Source: Doris montereyensis
Taxonomy: Eukaryota; Mollusca; Gastropoda; Nudibranchia; Dorididae
Direction: 5' to 3'
Assembly: GCA_037039925.1 (NCBI GenBank)
Contig: JAXRKP010000618.1
Location: 101,001-165,000, forward strand
DNA length: 64,000 nucleotides
Position 1 is the stretch's first letter. Each line of letters starts with the position of its first letter. The position numbers and the translations under genes were made by a program. Shown one piece after another: positions 46,186-57,002 of the stretch. Under the pieces are notes generated by a model. That model was not told where the DNA came from. It did no database searches and worked only from the letters and a program-made list of their open reading frames with translations.

Positions 46186-46338
46186 GACAAACTATGAATT
46201 TTCCTTCATGAAAATATAATGAGCGAAGTTAAAGTCAGTTGCATATAAAGTGAATTTTTTTTTTAAAGTTCTATGGAATTGATGACATGTGTATTCCATT
46301 GTTAACGCTTTTAAGTTTAAGTACCATACTACATTATC

Positions 46339-48058
46339 CTACACTAAACTTAACAAATAAGTTCTAGAAGGACCCTCAATACTTAAAAACTCAGTGAGAC
46401 TTTTAGGCTGTTCATAGTCGTCCCACAAAAGTCTTGTTGTGTAGGTGTCGTCTGGTGAAAAGTGTCCGCCAGCTATCATACATCGTCGGTCCTTACAGAC
46501 TTGGTGTGAGGTCAAAAACGAGTCTATCAAAACAGATTTTGGGTCTATTTCCGATACATGAGTAGCTATCTCATCTAGACCAGCGTTGCCAGTTGACTGC
46601 CCTGCTTGATAGACCATCCCCAGGATGTTTTTGATGAAATCTGATCCAGGCGCCGCCGCAAGGATGGCAGTGTTTAGCACTCTATGTCTCTGGTGATACT
46701 GGCTCTTTTGTAACATCGCAACGGCCTTGGCACGCAGGGGCATAGAATTCACGGGCTTCACAAAAATGGCATCGCCTAAAGTGGCTATACCGCCGTGTTG
46801 AAGAAGGGTGTAAATAAGGTAAGATTCAATCGCTTTGCTCTTTGAATTTGAAGCCGGCAGTGAGGCAGTAGGAATATATCTAGGCTCTAAAAGATCGGAG
46901 AAGACCAACTTATTCCAGAGCTCGCCATGGGGTTTATTGTGGCCGTGAATGAAAACCCTGTCTGCTTTTCCGGTAACGTAAGCACTTTTTATGCTGAGAT
47001 AAAGAAGAGGACTCACTTTGTCTTTGTTATCATCTAAAATAATGTGAACGTTGTTTGGTATCTGAGCAGAAGGGGCCATGCTTATTTCTATTGGCTTAGC
47101 GGATCCGTACATCAACGTCCTCGCATATTTATGAAATCTAGTTTCCATGTTAAAAAACAGTTCAGGAGGGTGTAGGATTGCATGCCAACGCAACGGACTG
47201 AGTTTACGTTTGCCCTGTTATTGAAATCTGTATCAGTAGGGCAAGATATGACCACTCGGCCAGGACTTTGAGAAATGTGAAATGGCTCGGCATCTGATAC
47301 AATAAATACTTGACTTTGACCCAAACTTTCCAGCCTCTGTGTAGGCACACCCTTCTTCCTGTTGAAAATGATTTACTCATGAGATGTACAATGTCCGGTC
47401 TCGATAAATTAGTTATCATGTTGTCTCCTAAAATAAAAATACCGTGGGGGTCAGGAAAGTGTTCCAGAGTGACGCCCGAGGACAAGTCATGGGAACAATA
47501 CTTGGCGTTTCTCAACGGCTTCAGGCTTAGCATAACAACGTCACGCTCAAGATCTTCAAGCCACCTCCAATAACCGTGGGGATCAGGCCGGGGTCTTACT
47601 CTGTAATGGATGACAATCTTATCCGGGCGAAACTGGTCAAGAATGCTCAATATAGTGAGATACTGGTTCAGTTCAAAATATCCATCTACACACCACAGGT
47701 AATGAACAGTTAGCGAGGGAAAGCCTGGTTTCAGTACTGACTCTCTGTATTGTTTCGAAAAATTAATGCCATGATCATGAAAACTTGCATCCGTTTCATT
47801 ATTCACTCCCGTCAGTCCTGCGACAACTTGACTCTCCGTCTTACGGTGAGGTATGGAGGGATACACATTATGCGGGTACTTGCTGCCGCTGAGAGCATCC
47901 CATACTCTATCCGAAGGGGCTGGGAGATTTTCCACAAGGTATGAATTTCTTAAATCGAACACACTTCGGCACATGTGTACCTGAATGGCAATAAGAGCTA
48001 CTAAAAGACATGGAAGCACCACTGCCAGTGTGTCTTTGATCAAACGGGTCGCTTTCAT
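46339..48058 (-). CDS. Two-domain GT32-like membrane glycosyltransferase with two frameshifts
   Basis: Single coding exon of about 572 codons, read in three successive frames: 48058 to about 47360, about 47360 to 47220, then about 47220 to 46339 (stop TAG). The start MKATRLIKDTLAVVLPCLLV has a hydrophobic signal anchor (about residues 10-28), as in Golgi type II enzymes. Domain 1: LTVHYLWCVDGYFELNQYL, LDQFRPDKIVIHY, HGIFILGDNMI. Domain 2: QIPNNVHIILDDN, SAYVTGKADRVFIHGH, LLQHGGIATLGDAIFVKPV, HRVLNTAILAAAPGSDFI. The HGGI-x-LGD-x pattern occupies the place of the DXD metal-binding motif of GT32 sugar transferases; both domains have LGD instead of DxD. Substrate unknown. Upstream at about 48097 TTTGCTTTCAG looks like a 3' splice site, so a 5' UTR exon probably lies further up. 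Each shift equals one missing base. Confidence 0.75.
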
Positions 48059-48059
48059 C

Positions 48060-48100
48060 TTTACTGTCTGCCACGATTATGACGAGCCCAATAAACTGAA
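48060..48100 (-). other. Probable 5' UTR with acceptor site of the glycosyltransferase gene
   Basis: On the minus strand a pyrimidine-rich TTTATTTTTTTGCTTTCAG precedes TTTATTGGGCTCGTCATAAT and the ATG at 48058. This is the form of an intron acceptor in an untranslated leader. Confidence 0.5.
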
Positions 48101-48159
48101 AGCAAAAAAATAAACACACATACAGGGGAATGGAGCTAAGATACATGGGCATGGAACAA

Positions 48160-48890
48160 ACATCACACTACACCTCAATATGTATAAAATGAATATATCT
48201 AAAAACAAAAAAGTCATTGGTTGAAAGACAATTCAGGAAACATGTCTCTGTTATCATGTAAATCGCACCATTTGCGACCTTGCCAGGTAAATTGAGTTGC
48301 ACAGGTCCCTAAACACTGTCCCAGTTCATTTACATTCAGACTACTCCCACCGCAAGGACCATCCGTTGAAATCAACATCTCCAATCACTCATGCGTCTGA
48401 AGGCCTTATATATATATACTCTTTAACTCTCATTCTACTGTCTTTTATAAAAAAATCCCCATCTACATATTCACATTTGCTGCAAAGCATAATATGCTTC
48501 CTAACATGGTTGCATTGTAAATATTGAATAAACAGAAGGATTTGAATAGTTGAGCACATCCAAGGGACAAAATTTAGATAAAATGTTGAGGAGAGGGAAA
48601 AAGAGTGCATATTTTTAAGAGGTTGCTTTCAGTTGCAGCAGTATTTCATGACTGCTTGAGATAGCAATGTGATACAGTAAGAGACCCAAACAACAGACAA
48701 TTTATTTGAACACAAGCAGTTCAAAGGTCACTGACATCAGACTATAAAATATATATAGGACTGGGACCAACTATTGAATCGAAATTGATCCGACTTTCGT
48801 CTGGTTATGTATTGACCCTATTCCTTCACATGACACTTTGTAAAGTTAGCTACTTTGCAATTAAAAAAAATTGGATTAATACTGCCTAAA
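48160..48890. other. Upstream of the glycosyltransferase gene, nothing recognised
   Basis: No gene, exon or repeat that I can support. Confidence 0.4.
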
Positions 48891-48894
48891 TGTT

Positions 48895-49280
48895 AAATAA
48901 TAACAGATTTACCAATATAACAGAATCTCCAGGTTTCACAAAATAATGGTTCATCCCCATTTCCCATTTTTTATAAAATTTTGATGTCACTTTTCCCATA
49001 AATATTATACTAACTTAAAGCTTACGTTCTGAGGATCTCAAATATATTAAGTTTTATAAACAACAAGTCTCTGTGAAGCGAACAAATGGGGTTTAAAACA
49101 TCTTTTTTCTGGTAAGGGACATAACTGCGAAAATGCCTGGCTGCGTACCAATGAGTCGGGTCTGATGCAACGATATGCGGCACTGGGTAGGTCATCTCCC
49201 TGGAGTTTCCCAGTGTTTATTTAGTTACGTGATGCCGGGGCATCTGGATGGAAGATTTCCCTTGGTAGTTACTATCTATA
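48895..49280 (+). repeat. Dispersed repeat R1, copy 3
   Basis: AATGGTTCATCCCCATTTCC, AAGCTTACGTTCTGAGGAT, AAGGGACATAACTGCGAAAA, GTGTTTATTTAGTTACGTGA, GGGGCATCTGGATGGAAGAT. Diverged from the other two copies. Confidence 0.72.
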
Positions 49281-49522
49281 TCTGAATCTTATTTGGAGGG
49301 GAGGCCATCCTAACTCCCTTTGTTTTTCACTATGTTTACACAAAATCAGGAGGGATTGCTCTCTGAAACTAACGTAATAATCATGCAGGAAACCCACATA
49401 ATAATTATGACCCTTCTTATTTTTTGTTTCATTCCCATTAACAAATTTGACGACGGTATTCATCTGGCCAACCATTCCTGTCACTGTGACATCAAATTAG
49501 TACCAGATTTTTTGGTTGGAGT

Positions 49523-49632
49523 GGCGCCGGTGGCCGAACGGTTAGGCTGCCGGACTGGGGATCATGAAGTCTCGAGTTCGAATCCTAGCAAAACTAGGTA
49601 CAACATTGTGTTCCTTGGGAAAGACGCAGTAA
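49523..49632 (+). mobile_element. SINE family A head (5' truncated body)
   Basis: GTGGCCGAACGGTTAGGCTG, GATCATGAAGTCTCGAGTTC, GAATCCTAGC, TTGTGTTCCTTGGGAAAGAC, then abrupt change to SINE-B sequence. Confidence 0.8.
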
Positions 49633-49639
49633 CACGTAG

Positions 49640-49750
49640 ATTTCACTCAAAAAACTTGAGAAAATTTTTCAACCGTTGGCTGGGCTTGAACCCTCAAACC
49701 TTTGGGTTGAGAGGCCGACACCTTGTATCTAGACTAACGAGTCCCCCTGA
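49640..49750 (-). mobile_element. SINE family B head fragment
   Basis: Antisense tRNA-like head: CAACCGTTGGCTGGGCTTGA, ACCTTTGGGTTGAGAGGCCG, ACACCTTG. Fused head-to-head to the SINE-A fragment. Confidence 0.75.
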
Positions 49751-49789
49751 ACTTAGGAGGTGAAGCTACACGCCCCACGGCTGACACAT

Positions 49790-50045
49790 GCATGTGGGGT
49801 TTTTTCACAACATTGTACTCTTAGGAAAGGTACTTCACTCTCTTTTTCTTACTTGACTCAGGTGTGAATGAGTACCCAGCTATATGACATATGATGTAGA
49901 GAAAGATCTTGTCAGAGCGCGAGTACGAAAAGCCTGATAGTTTTGTGTATTGTATGATCCCACCGGGAGCTGAGAAGTATTTTGAATGGAATGGCCAGCT
50001 GGGGGATAAATGATGTACAATCGGTGAGCCTGCATCATATGAACT
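49790..50045 (+). mobile_element. SINE-like family C
   Basis: TTGTACTCTTAGGAAAGGTA then TTGACTCAGGTGTGAATGAG matches the central part of SINE-A, but the 3' half (GAGAAAGATCTTGTCAGAGC, GTACAATCGGTGAGCCTGCA) is different and shared with 44630-44790 and 59930-60200. Confidence 0.7.
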
Positions 50046-50189
50046 ATAAATCCATCTTTATCTTTACTCACAGTGTTATCATTCCTATTTACACTAAGTT
50101 TCATCATCGACATCCATACTCACAGTTTCTTCATTCACATTCACAGTATTACCCTTCATACTCACAGTTTCATCATCGCCGGTATAGAT

Positions 50190-50430
50190 GTTGGAATCTA
50201 TTTTCACAGACTACATACAACTACAAGGTTTGCGAGTGTCAAAACTATACGGATTACTCATATGATTGTCGATTGGCTTCTATTGGTTCCTGTGTGGAAT
50301 CCTAACTAGACGAAGCATTGGGATCCCTACTGTTAAAAAAAGCGGAAAAAATGGTGTTGCTAATTTTAAACGTACACAGTTTGCTACTGTCACGATCGTA
50401 CTAAGGCCTAGACCTACTTAACCTCAAACT
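50190..50430 (-). repeat. Dispersed repeat R2, inverted copy
   Basis: 50193-50320 matches 29945-29815 in reverse (AGACTACATACA, GCGAGTGTCAAAA, CTAACTAGACGAAGCAT). The flank at 50365-50400 (AAACGTACACAGTTTGCTAC) matches the 33-bp unit in the forward direction. Confidence 0.6.
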
Positions 50431-50434
50431 CACA

Positions 50435-51040
50435 AGTCAAAGCAGGTCTAGTCTAAGCTACTGGATCTATCACTACTTGTTATTGTTAGGTCATTGACTG
50501 TGCGTTCACTTTCAGTTTGACAGTAAACATCTTTAACATAAGCTTTCTAAATGAAGGGAAGACTCACATATCTTCAACTTTTGTTCCCCACTTCGTTACT
50601 TCTAGATCTATCTCATTATCGTTAACCCAGCGAGCCAAGATCTCAATCATGATTTTCTCCTCTATACTTGTACTAGATCTAGTTGATTCTCGTAGAGTAA
50701 CCGTTCCTTCCTCCTATTTCTACAGCATAACACAAGTGGAGATAACTGTCATGCCCATGCCAACCAAAGATAGTGAAGGTTGTGTTCTGACTTTGTTGCA
50801 AGTAATCGACTGCTGGGCGCTAACTCTCAAATTTGAAGTCCTTACTCCTTACTTTTTGTCTTCAACTTCAACACAATGTTTAGTTTAGAGTCCCGAGTCT
50901 CTAATTTAATCTAAAAAGATGTCTTCTTCTTGTTGTTTTTTTTTAGATTCTTCTTCTTCTTCTTTCTTTCTTTATACGGCCAATATCATGTTATTGGTGG
51001 TTCTGTCATAGTTCGGGGATATTGCCGAAGATTACGTTAT
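50435..51040. other. Intergenic, no gene recognised
   Basis: Only a CTT-rich patch at about 50945-50975. Confidence 0.4.
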
Positions 51041-51044
51041 TGTA

Positions 51045-51420
51045 AGGATTTAAAGGTTTGGTGGCCTGGCCAGCCAGTGTACATTCAGCGTGCACCGACA
51101 TGATGCCAAGACTCTGCAGCAGTCGTGGAGGGAGGATGGGGGGATTAAAAAGAGTGTCTGGGAGGGATGGTTTTGGGGAATGGTGGTTATCGGGAGGAGG
51201 CTGCCTCAGGTTCTAGAGATGGGGGCCAGCCTGGACTTGTAGCAGTCCAGCAACTCAGCCGTCACAACCTCCCCGAGGCAACTTGTTCCAATCTGGTACA
51301 AATGTATGGTTCTCGGGAAGAACGTCATCTACCTGTACTGTGCTGTGCAGGCTTTCTTACGGCACTGTTGCAGGGAAGGCTAGCTGAGAATGATGTCTCA
51401 TGATGGAGTACACGCATGGT
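51045..51420. other. GC-richer block, unassigned
   Basis: About 375 bp clearly richer in G+C than its surroundings, with GGTGGCCTGGCCAGCCAGTG and CACAACCTCCCCGAGGCAAC. The latter resembles words common in LINE 3' regions of many animals. The overlapping ORFs show no family motif. Confidence 0.35.
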
Positions 51421-52140
51421 ATTTGGCGATGGCGAATGGAAACCCATCTTCTTCTCCCTCTACCAAGAAAAAAGTGATAGTTTTGGAGTAATACACCAAA
51501 ATATAGCGGCGGATTTAGAACAGAATGATGACAAGCAAAGATGCTATGCAAACTCCACAAAGGAGAAATACGCAAACACATAGACCTAACATTTCACAAC
51601 ACAACAAACACATTTACAACAAGAAAATTATGAGAATAAATAAAACAGGAGTGGAGGGTGAAGTGCAGGTAGAAACGGAAGGATGAATAAGGAGAAATTT
51701 AATAAGGAAAGGCTTACAGGAGAGGTGTGAGTTAATAAAAAGGAATAATAGGAAAAGAGATTGTGAGAAGCAATCTACACAGAATCAAGTAAGAAGCATA
51801 TGCATCAGAAAGTTTAAGCATTTGATATTAGTTTCTAAGACAAAGTAGATGGGTAAAAAAGAAGAAAGGACGAAAACGAAAATAATGGAATGGAAAGAGG
51901 GTGTAAAGAATAGTGACACCAAAGATTATAATACAAATATGTATAAATAATCTTTGGTGACAGTGTATTATGTAGGAGTACCGTGGCGAAATAAAACAGA
52001 AATAAGAAATAAATATGACAGAGGGGTGGTGCGCAAAACACATGAAATACAGATAATAATACAAAGAAAAAAATGCTAACAGTAAAAATAGTAAATGTAA
52101 AATAATGTTTCGGTTCAAAATTTGTATAACTTATTAGTTT
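51421..52140. other. AT/purine-rich intergenic stretch
   Basis: No gene. Apparent open frames on the minus strand derive from AG-rich composition. Confidence 0.4.
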
Positions 52141-52144
52141 TGGA

Positions 52145-55100
52145 CCGGGCAGTGGACAGGTAAGCATATGTACAGGAGTAGATGATCCCGCCCTCCACGA
52201 GTCTCCTGCTGCCTTGCAGGTCGGTCTTGGCTGACCAAAGGCTAAGGGAGTTAACCCTGACAGAAAACAACTTGCTTCCTTGCATGTCGGTCTTGACTGA
52301 CCAAAGGCTAAGGAGTTAACCCTGACAGAAAATAACAACCTGCTGCCTTGCAGGCTGGTCTTGAATGACCAAAGGCTAAGGGAGTTAACCATGACAGAAA
52401 ATAACAGGGACCGGTAGGGGGCCTCAAGGTGGCAGCCCCACCATCTACCTAGGGTACAGTGGGCTAATCCCCTGCTTATCTGAAACCTTAACTGATGCAG
52501 AGAAATAAATATAATATAACCGGCTTGACCTTTCAACGACGAAAATGGAAACGAACATGGACTGTGATTTTTGAAACATGAAACGTTAGGGCAATAAATG
52601 GAAAAGAGTTAGAATTAGTTGAAAAAAATGAAAAAATTCAAAGTAGACATTTTGGCTATTACAGGAACAAAGAAAAAAGGACAAGGAATAGAAAATGTAG
52701 GACCAAATCATATTTTAATCTTCTCAGGAGTAGATGTCAAAGATAGAGCTAGAGTAGGAGTAGGTCTCCTAGTGCATAAAAGGCAGGAAAAGCTAATAGA
52801 AAGCTGGAAATTTATAAGCCCACGGCTATTAGAGGTAAATGTTAAACCAAAAAAGAAGAGAAAGTGAATTATTAATAGTTTATGGACCAAATGAAGACGC
52901 AACTAAAGAAGAAAAAGATACCCTCGAAAACGATTTACAAATAGCTGCAGAGAATCTTAAACACAAACAGGAACTAACGGTCTTAGGAGATTTAAACACT
53001 AGAGTAGGCAACAATATAGAAACATCAGGAGGAGTAATAGGTAAAGAAGGAGAGACAACAACTTCTCCAAATGGAGAGAGATTAATGGATGTTTGCCTAA
53101 AGAATAACATGAAAATAGCCAACACCTTTTTTCCTCATAAAGATATCCACAAATATACAAGAGTAAACGAAGACAGGCGTGAAAAGTCAATGATAGACTA
53201 CATAATAGTTAGCAGCTCCATTTTTTTTACAGTACATTGGATGTAAGAGTAAACAGATGAGCAGAAATATTTAGCGATCATCACCTAGTGATTGGCAAAA
53301 TGAGATTACTGACTGAAGAAAACAATCAGAAAAAGAAAGAGAAAAAAGCTACTAAACTCAAAATAGAGGAACTCAATAAACCAATAGTAAAAGAGATATA
53401 CCAATCTAGGATAAAAAGATCTATCAGTGAAAGGCATATGGATCTGAATGATAGCACAATAGAAGAAAAGTGGCAAATGTATAAAGAAACACTCCTCAGT
53501 AGTACCGAAAGGGTCTATGGTAGGACACAAATTAAAGGAGGTGGGAAAAGAACAGCTTGGTGGAATGAGAATGTCAAAATAAAGATCAAAGAAAAGAAGG
53601 ATGCCTGGAAGAAATACTTGCAAACAAAGAGACCAGAGGATAGGATAGATTACGTGAATAAAAGAAATATCGCCCAAGAGGATGTGAGGAAAGCAAAATA
53701 GGAACAATGGAAGAAAAGTTTGGACAAAGACTTCAAGAAAGCTATTAAGGAAATCAAAAGCTGTTCTGGGGGGCAATGAAGAGCATGAGAAAGACCAAAG
53801 CATGCCCAATACGACAAATTAAGAATGCCAAAGGAAAAATAATGAAAGAAGACAGGGAAGTCATGGGAACATGGAGAAAGTATTTTCAACAATTACATAA
53901 TCCCTCCAGAACATATGAAACATGGACTAAAGATCAATTATTAAGAGTAACAAGTAATCCAGAGGAGACGGCTGAAGATGTAGATATATCAAGGGAAGAA
54001 ATCCAAACAGCTATAAGAAAAGTGAAATTAGGAAAAGCCCCAGGAGCAGATCAAGTTTATCCAGAAATAATTAAAAACCAAGGCAGAGAGGCAGAAAAAC
54101 TACTACATGCAACATGCCAACAAGCATGAAAGTCCAAACAGGTACCAGACGACTGGAGTAAGGGAACGGTAGTACCAATACACAATAAAGGATCAACTAT
54201 GGAATGCTCAAACTATAAATGGATATCACTTCTTGTCGTACCAGGAAAAGTGTATGCCAGGATACTGGAAATGAGACTAAGGAAAAGAGTAGAGGATCAG
54301 ATTGAAGAGCATCGGAGTGCATTTGGACCAGGAAGAAGTGTACCATACCACATATTTACAATTAAACAAATAATAGAAACATTCCTTAAGAGAAATATTG
54401 ACGTGCATCTGTGTTTTATAGATCTAGAAAAGGCGTTTGATACTATGAGGAGGGACGAACTATGTCATTCCTTAAAATAACACAATGTAGAGCAAAATTT
54501 AATAGAAGCCATCAAACGTTTTTACAATAAACCAACATGTACAGTGAGAGTAGATGGAAACATATCTGCAGACTTTGATGCAGATATAGGAGTAAGACAG
54601 GGTTGTATCCTAAGCCCTCTTTTGTTTATCCCATTTATGGGTTCAGTCGCAAAGGCATCCTCAAAAATGAAGAAAAGGAATGTAGGTATGTGGAAGCTCA
54701 AACCAGTAAATGTATCAATGCTTTCATTTGCCCATGATTTAGTTCTGTTTGGAAAATCATAAAATGGCCTTCAGCCGAATATCAACATTATGAACAATGA
54801 ACTAAATAAAAGAGGAATGAAAGTAAATGCAAAGAAAACCAAAACAATGCTGGTAACTAGGGAAGCTAAAACACAAAATCTTAAATCTGGCAGGGAGAAT
54901 TTAGAACAAGTTCAAAGCTACAATTACCTAGGAGTAATGATTAACTCAGAGCAAAAACTAAGAGAAGAAATCAGCCAGAGAATCAAAAGGCAAGTGCAAT
55001 ATATAAGTTATAACCATCTAGGAAAGGCATTTGTAGGTAAACAAGAATTGTCAACAAAAACCAAAATGGCAGTATACAAGACAGTTTTATTGTCCTACTC

Positions 55101-55556
55101 TCCTTTATGTAAGTGAAACCTGGACCTTAGACAGTAGAGAATACAGTAGAATACAGGCAGCTGAAATGAAATATCTAAGAAGAATTGTAGGGAAAACTAA
55201 AAGAGACAAATTCAGAAACACAACAATAAGAGATCAAACCAAAGCAGAGGGCATAAAAACTAAGATAGAAATAAATCAATTGAGATGGTTTGGGCATGTA
55301 AATAAACAGAATGCATGGCAATAGAATAGCTAAAACAGTATACAGTGCTAAAGCCCAAGGTAAAAGACCAACAGGCAGACATCGGAGAGAGTGGGAAGAA
55401 GATATAGAAGAGGCACCGAAGAATAGAAATTTAACATTTTTGGAAGGAAACAGAAAATGTCAGGACAGGGCATCCTGGAGAAAGATCATCTCGGGCTTCT
55501 GAAGCCATTCACCGAAAGGTAGAATGGGAACTGATAAAGAAAGAAAGAAAGATTAG
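52145..55556 (+). mobile_element. LINE (RTE-like), near-full-length copy E
   Basis: Same start (CCGGGCAGTGGACAGGTAAG) and tail (GATAAAGAAAGAAAGATTAG) as copy D. The 5' UTR has three to four ~70-bp repeats (GACCAAAGGCTAAGG, CTTGCAGGCTGGTCTTGAAT). The endonuclease, linker and RT regions are all present. Confidence 0.92.
52570..55500 (+). pseudogene. Endonuclease-reverse transcriptase ORF of LINE copy E
   Basis: Endonuclease fragment MKKFKVDILAITGTKKKGQG (the glutamate of ITET replaced by glycine), LGDLNTRVGNNIETSGGVIG, TFFPHKDIHKYTRVNEDRRE. Linker TAWWNENVKIKIKEKKDAWK. RT: VDISREEIQTAIRKVKLGKA, RKRVEDQIEEHRSAFGPGRS, CFIDLEKAFDTMRRDELCH, DADIGVRQGCILSPLLF. The active-site box reads FAHD (54727-54738), so the first aspartate is lost. 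C-terminus frameshifted after LSTKTKMAVYKT. Inactive as read. Confidence 0.88.
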
Positions 55557-55589
55557 TTTTGGATTATACAAAAGAGCCACAGTGGAGTG

Positions 55590-55803
55590 AAGTCAAAAGT
55601 GAAAAACGACAATAAGTGACAACTCCACCAATAATGACAGAACAAAAACGTGACGTTTCGGGTATAACCCTTCGTCAGACAACAAACGAGAAATATCTAG
55701 AATCTAGATCTAAACACTTTCAAGTAATTTCAGAAACAAAATTTTGTTCTGTCTTCAGTGGTGAAGTTGTCACTTATTGTCGTTTTTCACCTTTGGCTTT
55801 GAA
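55590..55803. mobile_element. Foldback/TIR MITE, compact copy
   Basis: The left arm AAAAGTGAAAAACGACAATA then AGTGACAACTCCACCA is the reverse complement of the right arm TTGTCACTTATTGTCGTTTT then TCACCTTTGG. The interior GACGTTTCGGGTATAACCCT is shared with 8345-8425 (inverted). Sits about 35 bp after the tail of LINE copy E. Confidence 0.8.
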
Positions 55804-56297
55804 TTAATATTTAGATCTACGCTGGCTACATTTCGAAAGACCAATTTTGTGACAGAACAACATTTTGTTCCTGAAAGTAGTCGATTACTAGATCTAGATA
55901 TAACTCGATTCCAAATTTTCTTTCCGCCATCTACATTCGTCTACACATTCTATTTCCTGTAGGGATTTTGAAGATAGGCTTGTCTTAGCGGAAAGACCTC
56001 GCTCAGTCTTATATTTACAGAAAGGAATTAGAGACAAGACAGACATACAAGGTAGCCTTTTATAATTTAGAGCTCAGAGTGTTTGCTTCTGTTGTATAAC
56101 TAGATCTAAATTTAAATCTAGAATTCTCTGCTAAATTGCACACAAATCTAGATTAGATCTGGAACGAATCTTGATTAGGGAACTGAACTGAACTGAACTT
56201 TTTTTTTTGAGAAAACGATTTTCTCACACCGTCATTCTGTATGTCTCCATCTCTCTAATAACTATAATTTAGATCTAGGGTAGATGTAGATCTTTAA

Positions 56298-56961
56298 CCC
56301 TTTGGTTGCTATCCTATTTGTCCCTATTTACATCTCAAATGCTAAGGATTTTTGAGAATCCCTATGAAAAATGGTGCTTTAAGAAAATAAAATCTAGATC
56401 TAGCTCTCAAACGACACATCACAAGGTAATGACATTTTCAGGCTAGTTAGGAATATGGACAAGCTAAATATTTGATTGATATATTGATCTTTTAGCATCA
56501 TCCAAACCCACTCTTGGTCAGACCTCTCTCTGTCATGCCCACTTCCCCTCTCTGTCCCTCTTTGTTACCATGATCCATAGTCCTAGGACTAACACCACGA
56601 TCGTCTAATCTAGATCTAGTTCAGGCCTATCAGCTTCAGAAATCGAGCTAGAATCATCACTCCCGGGCATGAATTCATCACCAGAGTCAATATCATGTCT
56701 ATCTGTATCAGCCTCATCATTTCATGCTCATAAGCTATGTCAAACTAAGAAAAATTGTAGTTCAAAACCCCCCCAAAATTTTTTTACTGTAGTCGAATAA
56801 AGCGTTGTAAACAAAGGGGAGCTACTCTCGAATTACTACAGGCACTGAAAATAAAGAATTCGCCTTTTAAATTGTCATTATTAGGAATTCACCTATTGGC
56901 GAACGTTGCATTTGAAACTCATACGGAAAATCGCCTTTCGGCGAATATAGCAACCAAAGGG
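56298..56961. mobile_element. Non-autonomous piggyBac-type element, 664 bp
   Basis: TTAA at 56294-56297 and 56962-56965; 15-bp perfect TIRs CCCTTTGGTTGCTAT / ATAGCAACCAAAGGG. On the minus strand (about 56740-56640) a fragment reading like DEADTDRHDIDSGDEFMPGSD is the acidic N-terminus also seen in the piggyBac relic at 7251; no catalytic region. ACTCTCGAATTACTACAGG near 56825 matches CTCTCGAATAACTGTAGTC near 7375. Confidence 0.87.
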
Positions 56962-57002
56962 TTAATGGGTTTGGAAGCCGGGAACCAGTGTGAAAAAATT
57001 AA

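Noticed and set aside
51167..51403. 78-residue ORF in the GC-richer block
   Set aside because: No recognisable motif; block looks like a repeat fragment.
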